From positions 1-64,000 of the forward strand of contig JAUNAC010000003.1 in assembly GCA_030527825.1 (NCBI GenBank): 64,000 nt of DNA, given 5' to 3'. The translations under genes were made by a program, and so were the position numbers. Within the stretch, counting starts at the first letter, position 1; each line of letters starts with the position of its first letter. Shown here piece by piece: positions 57,118 to 64,000 of the stretch. The DNA is from Lautropia sp. GTDB taxonomy: Bacteria > Pseudomonadota > Gammaproteobacteria > Burkholderiales > Burkholderiaceae_E. The notes under the pieces were generated by a model that ran no database searches, had not been told where the DNA came from, and was given only the letters and a program-made list of their open reading frames with translations.

Positions 57118-58365
57118 TTATGGGCGGGGTTTTTTGATCTTGGGGTTGGAATTGCCCCAGACGGTGTAAAGGTCTGCCAGCAGGGCGCCGTTGATGGCTT
57201 CGATTTCGGCCTGGGTGATTTCGCTGTTGCCCTGTTTTCCAAAGAGAACCACTTCGTCTCCTTCCTGGATGTCAGGGAAGTCGGTGACGTCAACCATGGT
57301 GGTGTTCATGGACACCTTGCCGACGACCGGGACGCGGTGGCCGTGGATCAGAACGAAGCCTTTGTTGGTGAAGACGCGGCGATAGCCGTCGGAGTAGCCC
57401 AGGGGCAGATTGGCCAGCTGTGAATCCCGCTTGAGGGTAAAGGTGCGGTCATAGCCGACGGTACTGCCCTTGGGGTAGTGATTGATGCTGGCGACAGCCG
57501 ATTTGAATGTCATGATTTTTTTGTACTCGGTGTGCTCGGGGATGGTGTCGCCATAGAGCAGCCCACCGGGACGGATCATGTCCAGGCGGGATTCCGGCAC
57601 AGCGAGGGTGGCAAAGGAATTGGCTGCGTGGACGATGATCTGTTCGCGTGGCAGCCCGGTCTTGTCGATGAGCCAGGAGACATCCCGCTTGAACTGGGCC
57701 AGGTTGCGGCGCACGGTCTTGATGTTTTCGTCGGGGAAGTGGGTCATGATGCCGACGGGCTTTAGTCCTGGCAGCTGAGTGATCCGGATGGCTTCCTGAC
57801 ATCCCTGTTCGGTGGTCATGTCAATGCCATTGCGATCCATGCCGGCAGAGTTCAGGGCGAGGTGAAAGCGCAGCGGCTTGCCTTTGGTGCCGACCATCTG
57901 GCTGATGGCCTGGGCCTGGCTGAGGTCGCCCAGCAGTTCTTCGATATCGTAGCGGCGCCCTTCACGGATTTCATCCAGAGTAGCGGCGCGTATCCGGACA
58001 ATGGCACCCTTGTAGCCATGGGCACGGGCTGTGCGCGCCTCTTCGTTACTGCCAATGCCGATGCACGGGATCTGTGTCTTGATGATGCTGGGGATGAGCA
58101 GGTCTATGCCGTTGCCATAGGCGTCAGCTTTCATGACAGCACAAATGCGGGGGCCGTCTTTGCCAATCTGCTGTTTCAGGGTGGCAATGTTGTCTTCGAA
58201 TGCCTGCGTGTCGATTTCCAGCCAGGCGTTGAAGTCGGCCGTCTGGCGGTCGGCACGCTGTTCGACACGGGCATCGTGGTGCAGGGCTGGCGCGGCGTAA
58301 AGGCCCGTCACATCAAGGGCCAGTGCCAGACCGAAAGCGGCCAGGGTAGGAGCATGGCGTGTCAT
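57118..58365 (-). CDS. bsr: Periplasmic broad-specificity amino-acid racemase (BsrV-like)
   Basis: This PLP-dependent racemase of about 415 residues has the alanine-racemase fold. An N-terminal signal peptide (MTRHAPTLAAFGLALALDV...) sends it to the periplasm, unlike housekeeping Alr. The PLP Lys is in VMKADAYGNG and the catalytic Tyr of the C-terminal domain in VGYDRTFTLKRDS. The segments IGIGSNEEARTAR, HAANSFATL and the tail LYTVWGNSNPKI match BsrV-type enzymes, which make non-canonical D-amino acids that remodel peptidoglycan. AGGAG lies about 10 bases before the ATG at 58365; a further ATG at 58395 is less likely. Confidence 0.93.
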   Translation of the reverse strand: MTRHAPTLAAFGLALALDVTGLYAAPALHHDARVEQRADRQTADFNAWLEIDTQAFEDNIATLKQQIGKDGPRICAVMKADAYGNGIDLLIPSIIKTQIPCIGIGSNEEARTARAHGYKGAIVRIRAATLDEIREGRRYDIEELLGDLSQAQAISQMVGTKGKPLRFHLALNSAGMDRNGIDMTTEQGCQEAIRITQLPGLKPVGIMTHFPDENIKTVRRNLAQFKRDVSWLIDKTGLPREQIIVHAANSFATLAVPESRLDMIRPGGLLYGDTIPEHTEYKKIMTFKSAVASINHYPKGSTVGYDRTFTLKRDSQLANLPLGYSDGYRRVFTNKGFVLIHGHRVPVVGKVSMNTTMVDVTDFPDIQEGDEVVLFGKQGNSEITQAEIEAINGALLADLYTVWGNSNPKIKKPRP

Positions 58366-58511
58366 GGGGCAGGTGTCTCCTGGGCTATGGGTCATGAATC
58401 ATCGTGCCTGTCGGCAGGAATGGCGATGGCCAGGGAGCCTGTCCAGGAGTGGGCCGGCAACAGTGGGCGCGCCCTGACCATGGGATTCCACAGGTCAGGG
58501 TATCAGCCGAT

Positions 58512-59315
58512 TCAGCGTTTGGCAACGCCGCTGTGCTGGAACAGCTGGCGGTTTTCCAGGCGAAGGGCGCTCAGGCATCCGCCCCAGACGCAGCCGGTGT
58601 CCAGGGCGATGATGTCGGGGCGAAGCTGCAATCCCAGGGATGACCAGTGGCCGAAGACGATCGTGCGTCCGGCAGAGCGCCTGTCCGGATGCTCAAACCA
58701 GGGGATGAGGCCGGGGGGGGCCTTGTCGGGGGGATCGGTACATTTGAAATCCATGCGGCCATCGGCATGCAGGTAGCGGACTCGGGTCAGACCGTTGACG
58801 ATGCAGCGCAGGCGATCGTCACCGCTCAGGCTGTCGTGCCAGCGTTCCGGTGAATTGCCGTACATGATGCCCAGAAAATCCTGCCAGTACGGCCCACTCA
58901 GAACCTTTTCGACTTCATGGGCGAGATCCGGCACCTGGTCGTATTCCCATTCCGGCAGCAGGCCGGCATGAACCATGAGGAAGTCACCCTCCCGTCGGGC
59001 CAGCGGTCGCGTCCGGAGCCAGTTGATGAGGTCGGGGCCATCGGGGGCATGGAGAATGGGGGACAGGGTATCGCCTGGGCGCGGGGTGCGGATGCCGGCA
59101 AATTGGGCAAGCAGGTGCAGGTCGTGGTTGCCGAGGACGGTATGAGCCCACCGCCCCAGGCTGTGGATGTAGCGCAGGGTTCCCAATGAATCGGGTCCCC
59201 GATTGACCAGATCGCCGCAGAACCATAGCGGTTCGGCAGGGGAGGGATTGATGGCCTTGAGCAGATGTTTCAGTGGCTGGCGACAGCCGTGCAGGTCTCC
59301 AAAAGCCAGAGTCAC
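58512..59315 (-). CDS. apaH: Bis(5'-nucleosyl)-tetraphosphatase, symmetrical
   Basis: This 267-residue metallophosphatase cleaves Ap4A to two ADP and can remove Np4 caps from RNA. Metal motifs are FGDLHGC, CGDLVNRGPDS, LGNHDLHLL, VHAGLLPEW and VFGHWSSLG; LDTGCVWGG closes the site. Full family length. It lies 17 bases downstream of the WbpM-like gene, so the two may share a transcript although their roles are unrelated. Confidence 0.95.
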   Translation of the reverse strand: MTLAFGDLHGCRQPLKHLLKAINPSPAEPLWFCGDLVNRGPDSLGTLRYIHSLGRWAHTVLGNHDLHLLAQFAGIRTPRPGDTLSPILHAPDGPDLINWLRTRPLARREGDFLMVHAGLLPEWEYDQVPDLAHEVEKVLSGPYWQDFLGIMYGNSPERWHDSLSGDDRLRCIVNGLTRVRYLHADGRMDFKCTDPPDKAPPGLIPWFEHPDRRSAGRTIVFGHWSSLGLQLRPDIIALDTGCVWGGCLSALRLENRQLFQHSGVAKR

Positions 59316-59332
59316 GTCGTTTTCCCGGTAAA

Positions 59333-62029
59333 TCAGTGTTTGTTGCGTTTGCGGCCGCGGCGTGGGCCCGCGGCCTTGGCGTTCTGCGGCGTGGCCGGTT
59401 GACCCTGTCCATCGGTATGCGGGGGATCGATCGCGAGGTCGATATGGGGTTCGACAAGCGGGTCGGTTTCCAGCGTGATGTGCGCGGGCATGTTGGTGCT
59501 GCCGTCGATGGTGGCCATTGCGATGGTGGGGGCCTGGGCACGGTGTACCTGGGCGGCTCCCACACCGTCTGGTTCACGGATGGTGGCGACTTGCGCGAGA
59601 TGTTGCAGGCGGGCCAGTAATGCGTCATTATCGGGCAGCAGGGCGGCCAGTTCGGCCTGCGACTGTACGGCATCGTCCTGGCGACTCTCTGCCATCGCCG
59701 CCGGGGTAATGGTAGCTGCTGTATGGGCCGGAATGGTTGCAGGGTGTTCGGACCGTGTGCGGGCAGCTGCAGCCTGGGTTGTCTCGGTCACAGCCGGTGC
59801 CGTTCCGGTGGCATTCGGTGTCTCGGCTGATGCCGGGACGGTCAGTGACGGCCGCGTATCGGCGGATGGCGTGCTGGCTGACGGCAGGGGCCGGGCTACG
59901 GGGGTATTGGCGGAAACCTGAGCCGGTTGGGCAGCCCTTGCCGCAGCGAGTGCGTCTGCTGCGTTCACGGGTTGTACCGCGTCAGGATGTGCCACGACAA
60001 TTGGCGATAGTGCGCCAGTGACCGTGGCAGGTGCCGTGGCCGGGGAGAGGGCCCCGGTCGGATCTGTGCTGTGGGCGACAGACGCTGGTGCTGGCGGGAC
60101 TGCAGGCTGGCCAGGTTCAAGGGAATTGTCTGATGCCGCCGTGAGGCCGGCCGCCGGATGGGTCGCGACGGGTCGCTCCGGCGCGTTGGCCAGGCCAAAG
60201 GGGTTGGGACGATATTCAGGTACCCACAGGGTCAGCATCTGCCGAACTTCGGCGTCACCGACCGGGCCGGGAGATTCGAGCCAGCGCTTGACAGAAATGT
60301 CCCAGCTGGTGCCCGGAGGGTCTATGGGGCGGGAGACACGCAGCTTGGCATGAGGGGTGGGCAGGGTTTTTTCATTGTCTGCCAGTAGCTCCTCGAAGAG
60401 TTTTTCCCCGGGGCGCAGACCGGTGAAGGCGATGGGGATCTCCGCTTCGGTGTATCCCGAGAGACGGACCATGGTACGGGCCAAATCGACGATGCGGATA
60501 GGCTGTCCCATGTCCAGCACGAAGGTCTCCCCATTTCGGCCCATCAGACCGGCCTGCAGGACCAGCTGTGACGCCTCGGGGATAGACATGAAGTAGCGGG
60601 TGATGTCAGGGTGCGTGACGGTGACCGGGCCGCCGTGCGCAATCTGTTCGCGGAATTTGGGAATGACGCTGCCGCTGGAACCCAGGACGTTGCCGAAGCG
60701 CACCAGCACCATGGGCAAGGTGGCCATGCTGTGCTGGTACTGCAGGATCATTTCGGCCAGACGCTTGGTGGCTCCCATGACATTGGTGGGATTGACGGCT
60801 TTGTCGCTGGAAATGTAGACAAAGCGCTCGATGTCGAAGTGGGAGGCCACGTCGGCCAGGACGCGCGTGCCCCAGGCGTTGTTGCGAACCGCCTGCCAGG
60901 CATTGTTTTCTTCCAGAATGGGGACGTGCTTGTAGGCGGCGGCGTGGTAGATGATGGTCGGGCGGTAGCGCTCAAATATTTCGCGGAGCCGGGCTGCGTC
61001 CTTGATGTCGCCGATGACGGGAACCAGCTTCTGGGAGGGGGCGACGCGTTTGATTTCCTCGATGATCCGGTAAAGGGCAAATTCGCTCAGTTCGAAGATG
61101 ATGATCTGGGCGGGCTTGAAGCGGGCGATCTGGCGGCAGAGTTCGGCGCCAATGGATCCGCCGCCACCGGTCACCAGTACGGATTTCCCTTCCAGCATGT
61201 TGCGCAGGCCGCCGGTATCAAGGCTCACCGGATCCCGGCCAAGGAGATCGTCGACATCCACATAGCGAATCTGCGAAACCTTGACCTGCCCGCTCATGAG
61301 TTCCTGTACGTCGGGGATCACCAGCAGCTTGATGTGTGCCCGCTCGCACATTTCGAAGACGCGCCGCCGGGTGGCGTTGTTGGTGGCGCCGACGGCGAGC
61401 ACCGCGTGCTTGCAGTTGCTGTCGCGGGAGATCTGTTCCAGCTGGTCCCAGTTGCCCAGGATCCGCACGCCGCCCATCTGGCGCCCTACCTTGTTGGGAT
61501 TGTCATCAAGGACGCCGATAACGTACCAGTAGGGGTTGCGGTTGAGTTCGTCAATGAGCGAAAGGGCGGCCGTTCCGGCGCCGAGCAGGATGACGGGCTG
61601 CGGTTCGACGCCCTTGGCGCCCATGGCCTTCTCTTTCCACCAGCGGTAGGCCAGGCGTCCCGCGCACATGAACAGGATGAGCAGCAGCGGGTTGAGAAAA
61701 TACAGGGAGCGTGGCACGCCCAGACCGTTTCGCCAGAGAAGCAGCAGAATGGGGATGATGAGGGCGGAGGTACCTACTGACAGCGCGATCAGACGCATGT
61801 CGTGAATGGACGCATAGCGCCAGATACCCCGGTAGAGCCCGAAGTAGACAAAGCAGCCGACCTGGACAGCCAGAACCGCCGGCAGGGTCTGGAACAGGAT
61901 GATCTGGGTCGCCTGATCGAGTTCGAAGTTCCAGCGCAGTGAAAAAGTGAAGGTCCAGACCAGCGCGGCTATGGCGATGTCGTAGCCGATGGCGATGAAG
62001 GTCCGCGGATTGACGTTGAACAATCTCAT
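59333..62029 (-). CDS. UDP-sugar 4,6-dehydratase, WbpM/PglF/CapD family, with long C-terminal tail
   Basis: This membrane-bound dehydratase of about 898 residues serves surface polysaccharide synthesis. Four N-terminal membrane helices and a CoA-binding-like Rossmann domain (VILLGAGTAALSLIDEL) precede the catalytic SDR domain with TGGGGSIGAELCRQ and the SSDKAVNPTNVMGATKR active site, in which the usual Tyr is absent as in this family. The catalytic part ends near residue 610. The last ~287 residues (59336-60196) are a Pro/Ala/Thr-rich, probably disordered extension with a basic end (RRGRKRNKH), not part of known WbpM proteins. It starts one base after the glycosyltransferase gene ends. Confidence 0.9.
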   Translation of the reverse strand: MRLFNVNPRTFIAIGYDIAIAALVWTFTFSLRWNFELDQATQIILFQTLPAVLAVQVGCFVYFGLYRGIWRYASIHDMRLIALSVGTSALIIPILLLLWRNGLGVPRSLYFLNPLLLILFMCAGRLAYRWWKEKAMGAKGVEPQPVILLGAGTAALSLIDELNRNPYWYVIGVLDDNPNKVGRQMGGVRILGNWDQLEQISRDSNCKHAVLAVGATNNATRRRVFEMCERAHIKLLVIPDVQELMSGQVKVSQIRYVDVDDLLGRDPVSLDTGGLRNMLEGKSVLVTGGGGSIGAELCRQIARFKPAQIIIFELSEFALYRIIEEIKRVAPSQKLVPVIGDIKDAARLREIFERYRPTIIYHAAAYKHVPILEENNAWQAVRNNAWGTRVLADVASHFDIERFVYISSDKAVNPTNVMGATKRLAEMILQYQHSMATLPMVLVRFGNVLGSSGSVIPKFREQIAHGGPVTVTHPDITRYFMSIPEASQLVLQAGLMGRNGETFVLDMGQPIRIVDLARTMVRLSGYTEAEIPIAFTGLRPGEKLFEELLADNEKTLPTPHAKLRVSRPIDPPGTSWDISVKRWLESPGPVGDAEVRQMLTLWVPEYRPNPFGLANAPERPVATHPAAGLTAASDNSLEPGQPAVPPAPASVAHSTDPTGALSPATAPATVTGALSPIVVAHPDAVQPVNAADALAAARAAQPAQVSANTPVARPLPSASTPSADTRPSLTVPASAETPNATGTAPAVTETTQAAAARTRSEHPATIPAHTAATITPAAMAESRQDDAVQSQAELAALLPDNDALLARLQHLAQVATIREPDGVGAAQVHRAQAPTIAMATIDGSTNMPAHITLETDPLVEPHIDLAIDPPHTDGQGQPATPQNAKAAGPRRGRKRNKH

Positions 62030-62030
62030 C

Positions 62031-63158
62031 TCAGGAAACGGGCTCCTTTCGGCCGGCTCCCAGCAGGCAGGCACCGGGGACGAGCGGCAGGTAGGCCAGC
62101 AGGAGGGGAATACCCCCCGTACCGGGCTGCAGGCGGGCCCATACTGCCAGAGGCAGTAACCAGCCCACGTTGATCAGGCAGTATACAAGTGTGACCCGTG
62201 CGTGGCTGCCCCAATATCGACTCAGACGCTGATAGGCGTGGCTGCGATGAGCTGCGCCAGCAGATTGGCCGCTCAGCAGGCGGCGCAGGAGCGTAACTGT
62301 TGCGTCGGTCATGAAAAGGGCGCCCAGAATGAGCCAGCACGTCATGGAGGCGGCAGGACTGGCGGGATCGGCGGCAGTGTCCAGCACCATGATGGCCAGG
62401 ACGGTGAATCCCAGAAACAGGCTGCCCGTATCACCCATGAAGATACGGGCGGGTGCCCAGTTGTATATCAGAAAACCTGCCGTGGCGGCGCCTATGATAA
62501 GGCTGACGATGGAAATGGGGGTACGGATCACATCCTGAGAGTGCAGCATGGCCATCAGCCCGGCGACGCTTCCCGAGGAGGGCGCATTCAGGCTGAGGCA
62601 ACGCAGCAATATGCCACCCAGCAGCATGAAAATGGCCTGACTGGCAGCCAGGCCATCAATGCCGTCCATAAAATTGAAGAGATTGACCCACCAGAGGCCG
62701 GCCAGGAGCAGGATGAGCGGCAGGATGACGGCTAGTCCGCCTGGCACGCCCCAGGCGGTGGTGGCGTAGGTGCTGATCTGTCCGGACAGGGGCATGGTCA
62801 GGGAAGCGACGCAGATGATCTGGACGGCCAGTCGAAGTCTGATGCTGAGCGGGTGGCGGTCGTCCCACAGGCCGATGACAGCGAGCAGGAGGGCAGGCAG
62901 CAGGCAGGGAATCAGGCGTCCGGCGGGCGGCAGGGTGGGCTGTATTGTCTGTGCCAGCGCCAGGAGCAGACTGCCACCGATGCAGGCCACCACGATGGCT
63001 GCACCACCACCGCGCGGCGTGATCCGCGCATGGGACGATCGGGCATTGGGGATATCCTCAAGCCCCCAGGCCATGGCATGGGTGATTATCAATCGCGTGC
63101 CCCCCCAGGCCATGGCGGCCGTGGCGCCCAGAATCAGTAAAAGCGTGAAGGAGTTCAT
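62031..63158 (-). CDS. Undecaprenyl-phosphate glycosyltransferase family 4 (WbpL/WecA-type)
   Basis: This 375-residue polytopic inner-membrane sugar-phosphate transferase starts O-antigen or related glycans on undecaprenyl phosphate. Ten to eleven hydrophobic helices alternate with the family motifs [48 protein letters not shown] and HRSHAYQRL. It is the first gene of a minus-strand polysaccharide pair with the WbpM-like dehydratase, which could supply its UDP-N-acetyl-6-deoxysugar donor. It is divergent from rfbB. Confidence 0.93.
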   Translation of the reverse strand: MNSFTLLLILGATAAMAWGGTRLIITHAMAWGLEDIPNARSSHARITPRGGGAAIVVACIGGSLLLALAQTIQPTLPPAGRLIPCLLPALLLAVIGLWDDRHPLSIRLRLAVQIICVASLTMPLSGQISTYATTAWGVPGGLAVILPLILLLAGLWWVNLFNFMDGIDGLAASQAIFMLLGGILLRCLSLNAPSSGSVAGLMAMLHSQDVIRTPISIVSLIIGAATAGFLIYNWAPARIFMGDTGSLFLGFTVLAIMVLDTAADPASPAASMTCWLILGALFMTDATVTLLRRLLSGQSAGAAHRSHAYQRLSRYWGSHARVTLVYCLINVGWLLPLAVWARLQPGTGGIPLLLAYLPLVPGACLLGAGRKEPVS

Positions 63159-63322
63159 CTAAGTCGTCTGGCGAATGGGTAAATAGCGGGGGGCTGCAGA
63201 TTCAGTCCGCTTATACTCTGACAATTATGCGCTTGGTGAACCCGGTCAGGGGCGACGTGTCCGTTGTCACGCCGTCCGGGGCACCGTACAGGCGCAGCTC
63301 CAACCGCAAGGATATTGAATAC

Positions 63323-64000
63323 ATGATTCTCGTGACTGGTGGTGCTGGTTTCATTGGCTCAAATTTCGTGCTGGACTGGCTGGCGGGCAGTGATGAGCCG
63401 GTGATCAATGTCGACAAGCTCACCTATGCCGGCAACCGGCAGAATCTGGCATCGCTGGATGGCAATCCGGCGCATCATTTCGAGCAGGCCGATATCTGTG
63501 ACCGTGCGGCCATGGATGCACTGCTGGTGCGCTATCGACCCCGCGCGATTGTGCACTTCGCTGCAGAGAGCCATGTCGACCGCTCCATCCATGGCCCGGC
63601 GGCCTTTGTGCAGACGAACATGGTCGGGACCTTCACGCTGCTGGAAGCCGCCCGCCAGTATTGGGGCGGGCTGACGGGCGAAGAAGCCGACAGCTTCCGC
63701 TTTTTGCATGTTTCCACGGACGAGGTGTACGGATCGCTTGAGGCGCATGACCCTGCCTTCACCGAGACGACTCCCTATCAGCCCAACAGTCCTTATTCGG
63801 CCAGCAAGGCAGGCTCTGACCATCTGGTTCGGGCTTATTTTCATACCTATGGCATGCCGGTGCTGACCACCAACTGTTCGAACAACTACGGTCCCTATCA
63901 CTTCCCCGAAAAGCTGATTCCGCTGGTGATTACCAATGCACTCGCAGGAAAAAACCTGCCCGTCTATGGCGACGGCAAGAACGTGCGTGACTGGCTGTTC
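63323..64000 (+). CDS. rfbB: dTDP-glucose 4,6-dehydratase, 5' part (cut by window end)
   Basis: The first 226 codons of an SDR dehydratase of dTDP-rhamnose synthesis are present. Motifs are [16 protein letters not shown] at the start, [20 protein letters not shown] and the catalytic [23 protein letters not shown] follows. The ATG at 63323 has an AAGGAT about eight bases upstream. The frame is open to the last base of the window. It is divergent from the WbpL/WbpM pair, so this looks like the edge of an O-antigen/rhamnose cluster. Confidence 0.96.
   Translation, partial: MILVTGGAGFIGSNFVLDWLAGSDEPVINVDKLTYAGNRQNLASLDGNPAHHFEQADICDRAAMDALLVRYRPRAIVHFAAESHVDRSIHGPAAFVQTNMVGTFTLLEAARQYWGGLTGEEADSFRFLHVSTDEVYGSLEAHDPAFTETTPYQPNSPYSASKAGSDHLVRAYFHTYGMPVLTTNCSNNYGPYHFPEKLIPLVITNALAGKNLPVYGDGKNVRDWLF

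Overview
The window looks like a chromosomal stretch of a Gram-negative betaproteobacterium, most likely in the order Burkholderiales. The grounds are two trimeric Gram-negative porins with C-terminal Phe, the order rplM-rpsI-bactofilin-erpA, an anmK/M23-peptidase block divergent from tyrS, the run ruvX-pyrR-pyrB-pyrX, and a Pil-Chp chemosensory operon. No genus is assigned. Most of the window is GC-rich housekeeping DNA. The first ~5 kb is more AT-rich and more accessory in character.

Layout. 1-60: 3' tail of a 5S rRNA and its terminator. 124-2930: a perfect 17-bp inverted repeat, a flavoprotein with a Cys-rich tail and an ACR3/bile-acid-symporter-type permease, together a plausible metalloid-handling pair. 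3120-5562: an orphan NarL-type response regulator and about 1.7 kb without an intact gene, in which a heavily decayed acyl-CoA ligase (fadD) can be read. 5563-8008: two paralogous porins. 8509-16187: osmC-like, rplM-rpsI, bactofilin, erpA, anmK, M23 peptidase, tyrS and a phosphoglycerate-mutase-type phosphatase. 16379-24508: glyA, nrdR and the riboflavin genes ribD, ribE, ribBA-like and ribH, continuing into nusB, thiL, pgpA and pncC with tight or overlapping junctions. 24527-30587: poxB (opposite strand), SOS-controlled recA with recX, then sucCD.

30688-46364 is the signalling heart of the window. A translationally coupled trio encodes an FHA protein, a CHASE2-type class III cyclase and a metallo-beta-lactamase-fold cyclic-nucleotide phosphodiesterase. 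It is followed by a type IV pilin accessory protein, thiE (opposite strand) and the pilGHIJ-chpA operon. This puts synthesis and breakdown of a cyclic nucleotide next to twitching chemosensing, but the functional link is inference. The chp operon ends at a hairpin terminator without pilK or chpB.

46578-51419: a MacAB-TolC-like tripartite export system. 51578-55793: ruvX-pyrR-pyrB-pyrX-plsC. 55878-63158, minus strand: an unknown lipoprotein, a BsrV-like periplasmic broad-specificity racemase, apaH, a WbpM/PglF-type dehydratase with a ~290-residue low-complexity tail, and a WbpL/WecA-type initiating glycosyltransferase. 63323-64000: 5' part of rfbB, cut by the window edge. A recurring oddity is low-complexity insertions inside otherwise conserved enzymes (RibE, RecX, RuvX, PyrR and the flavoprotein).
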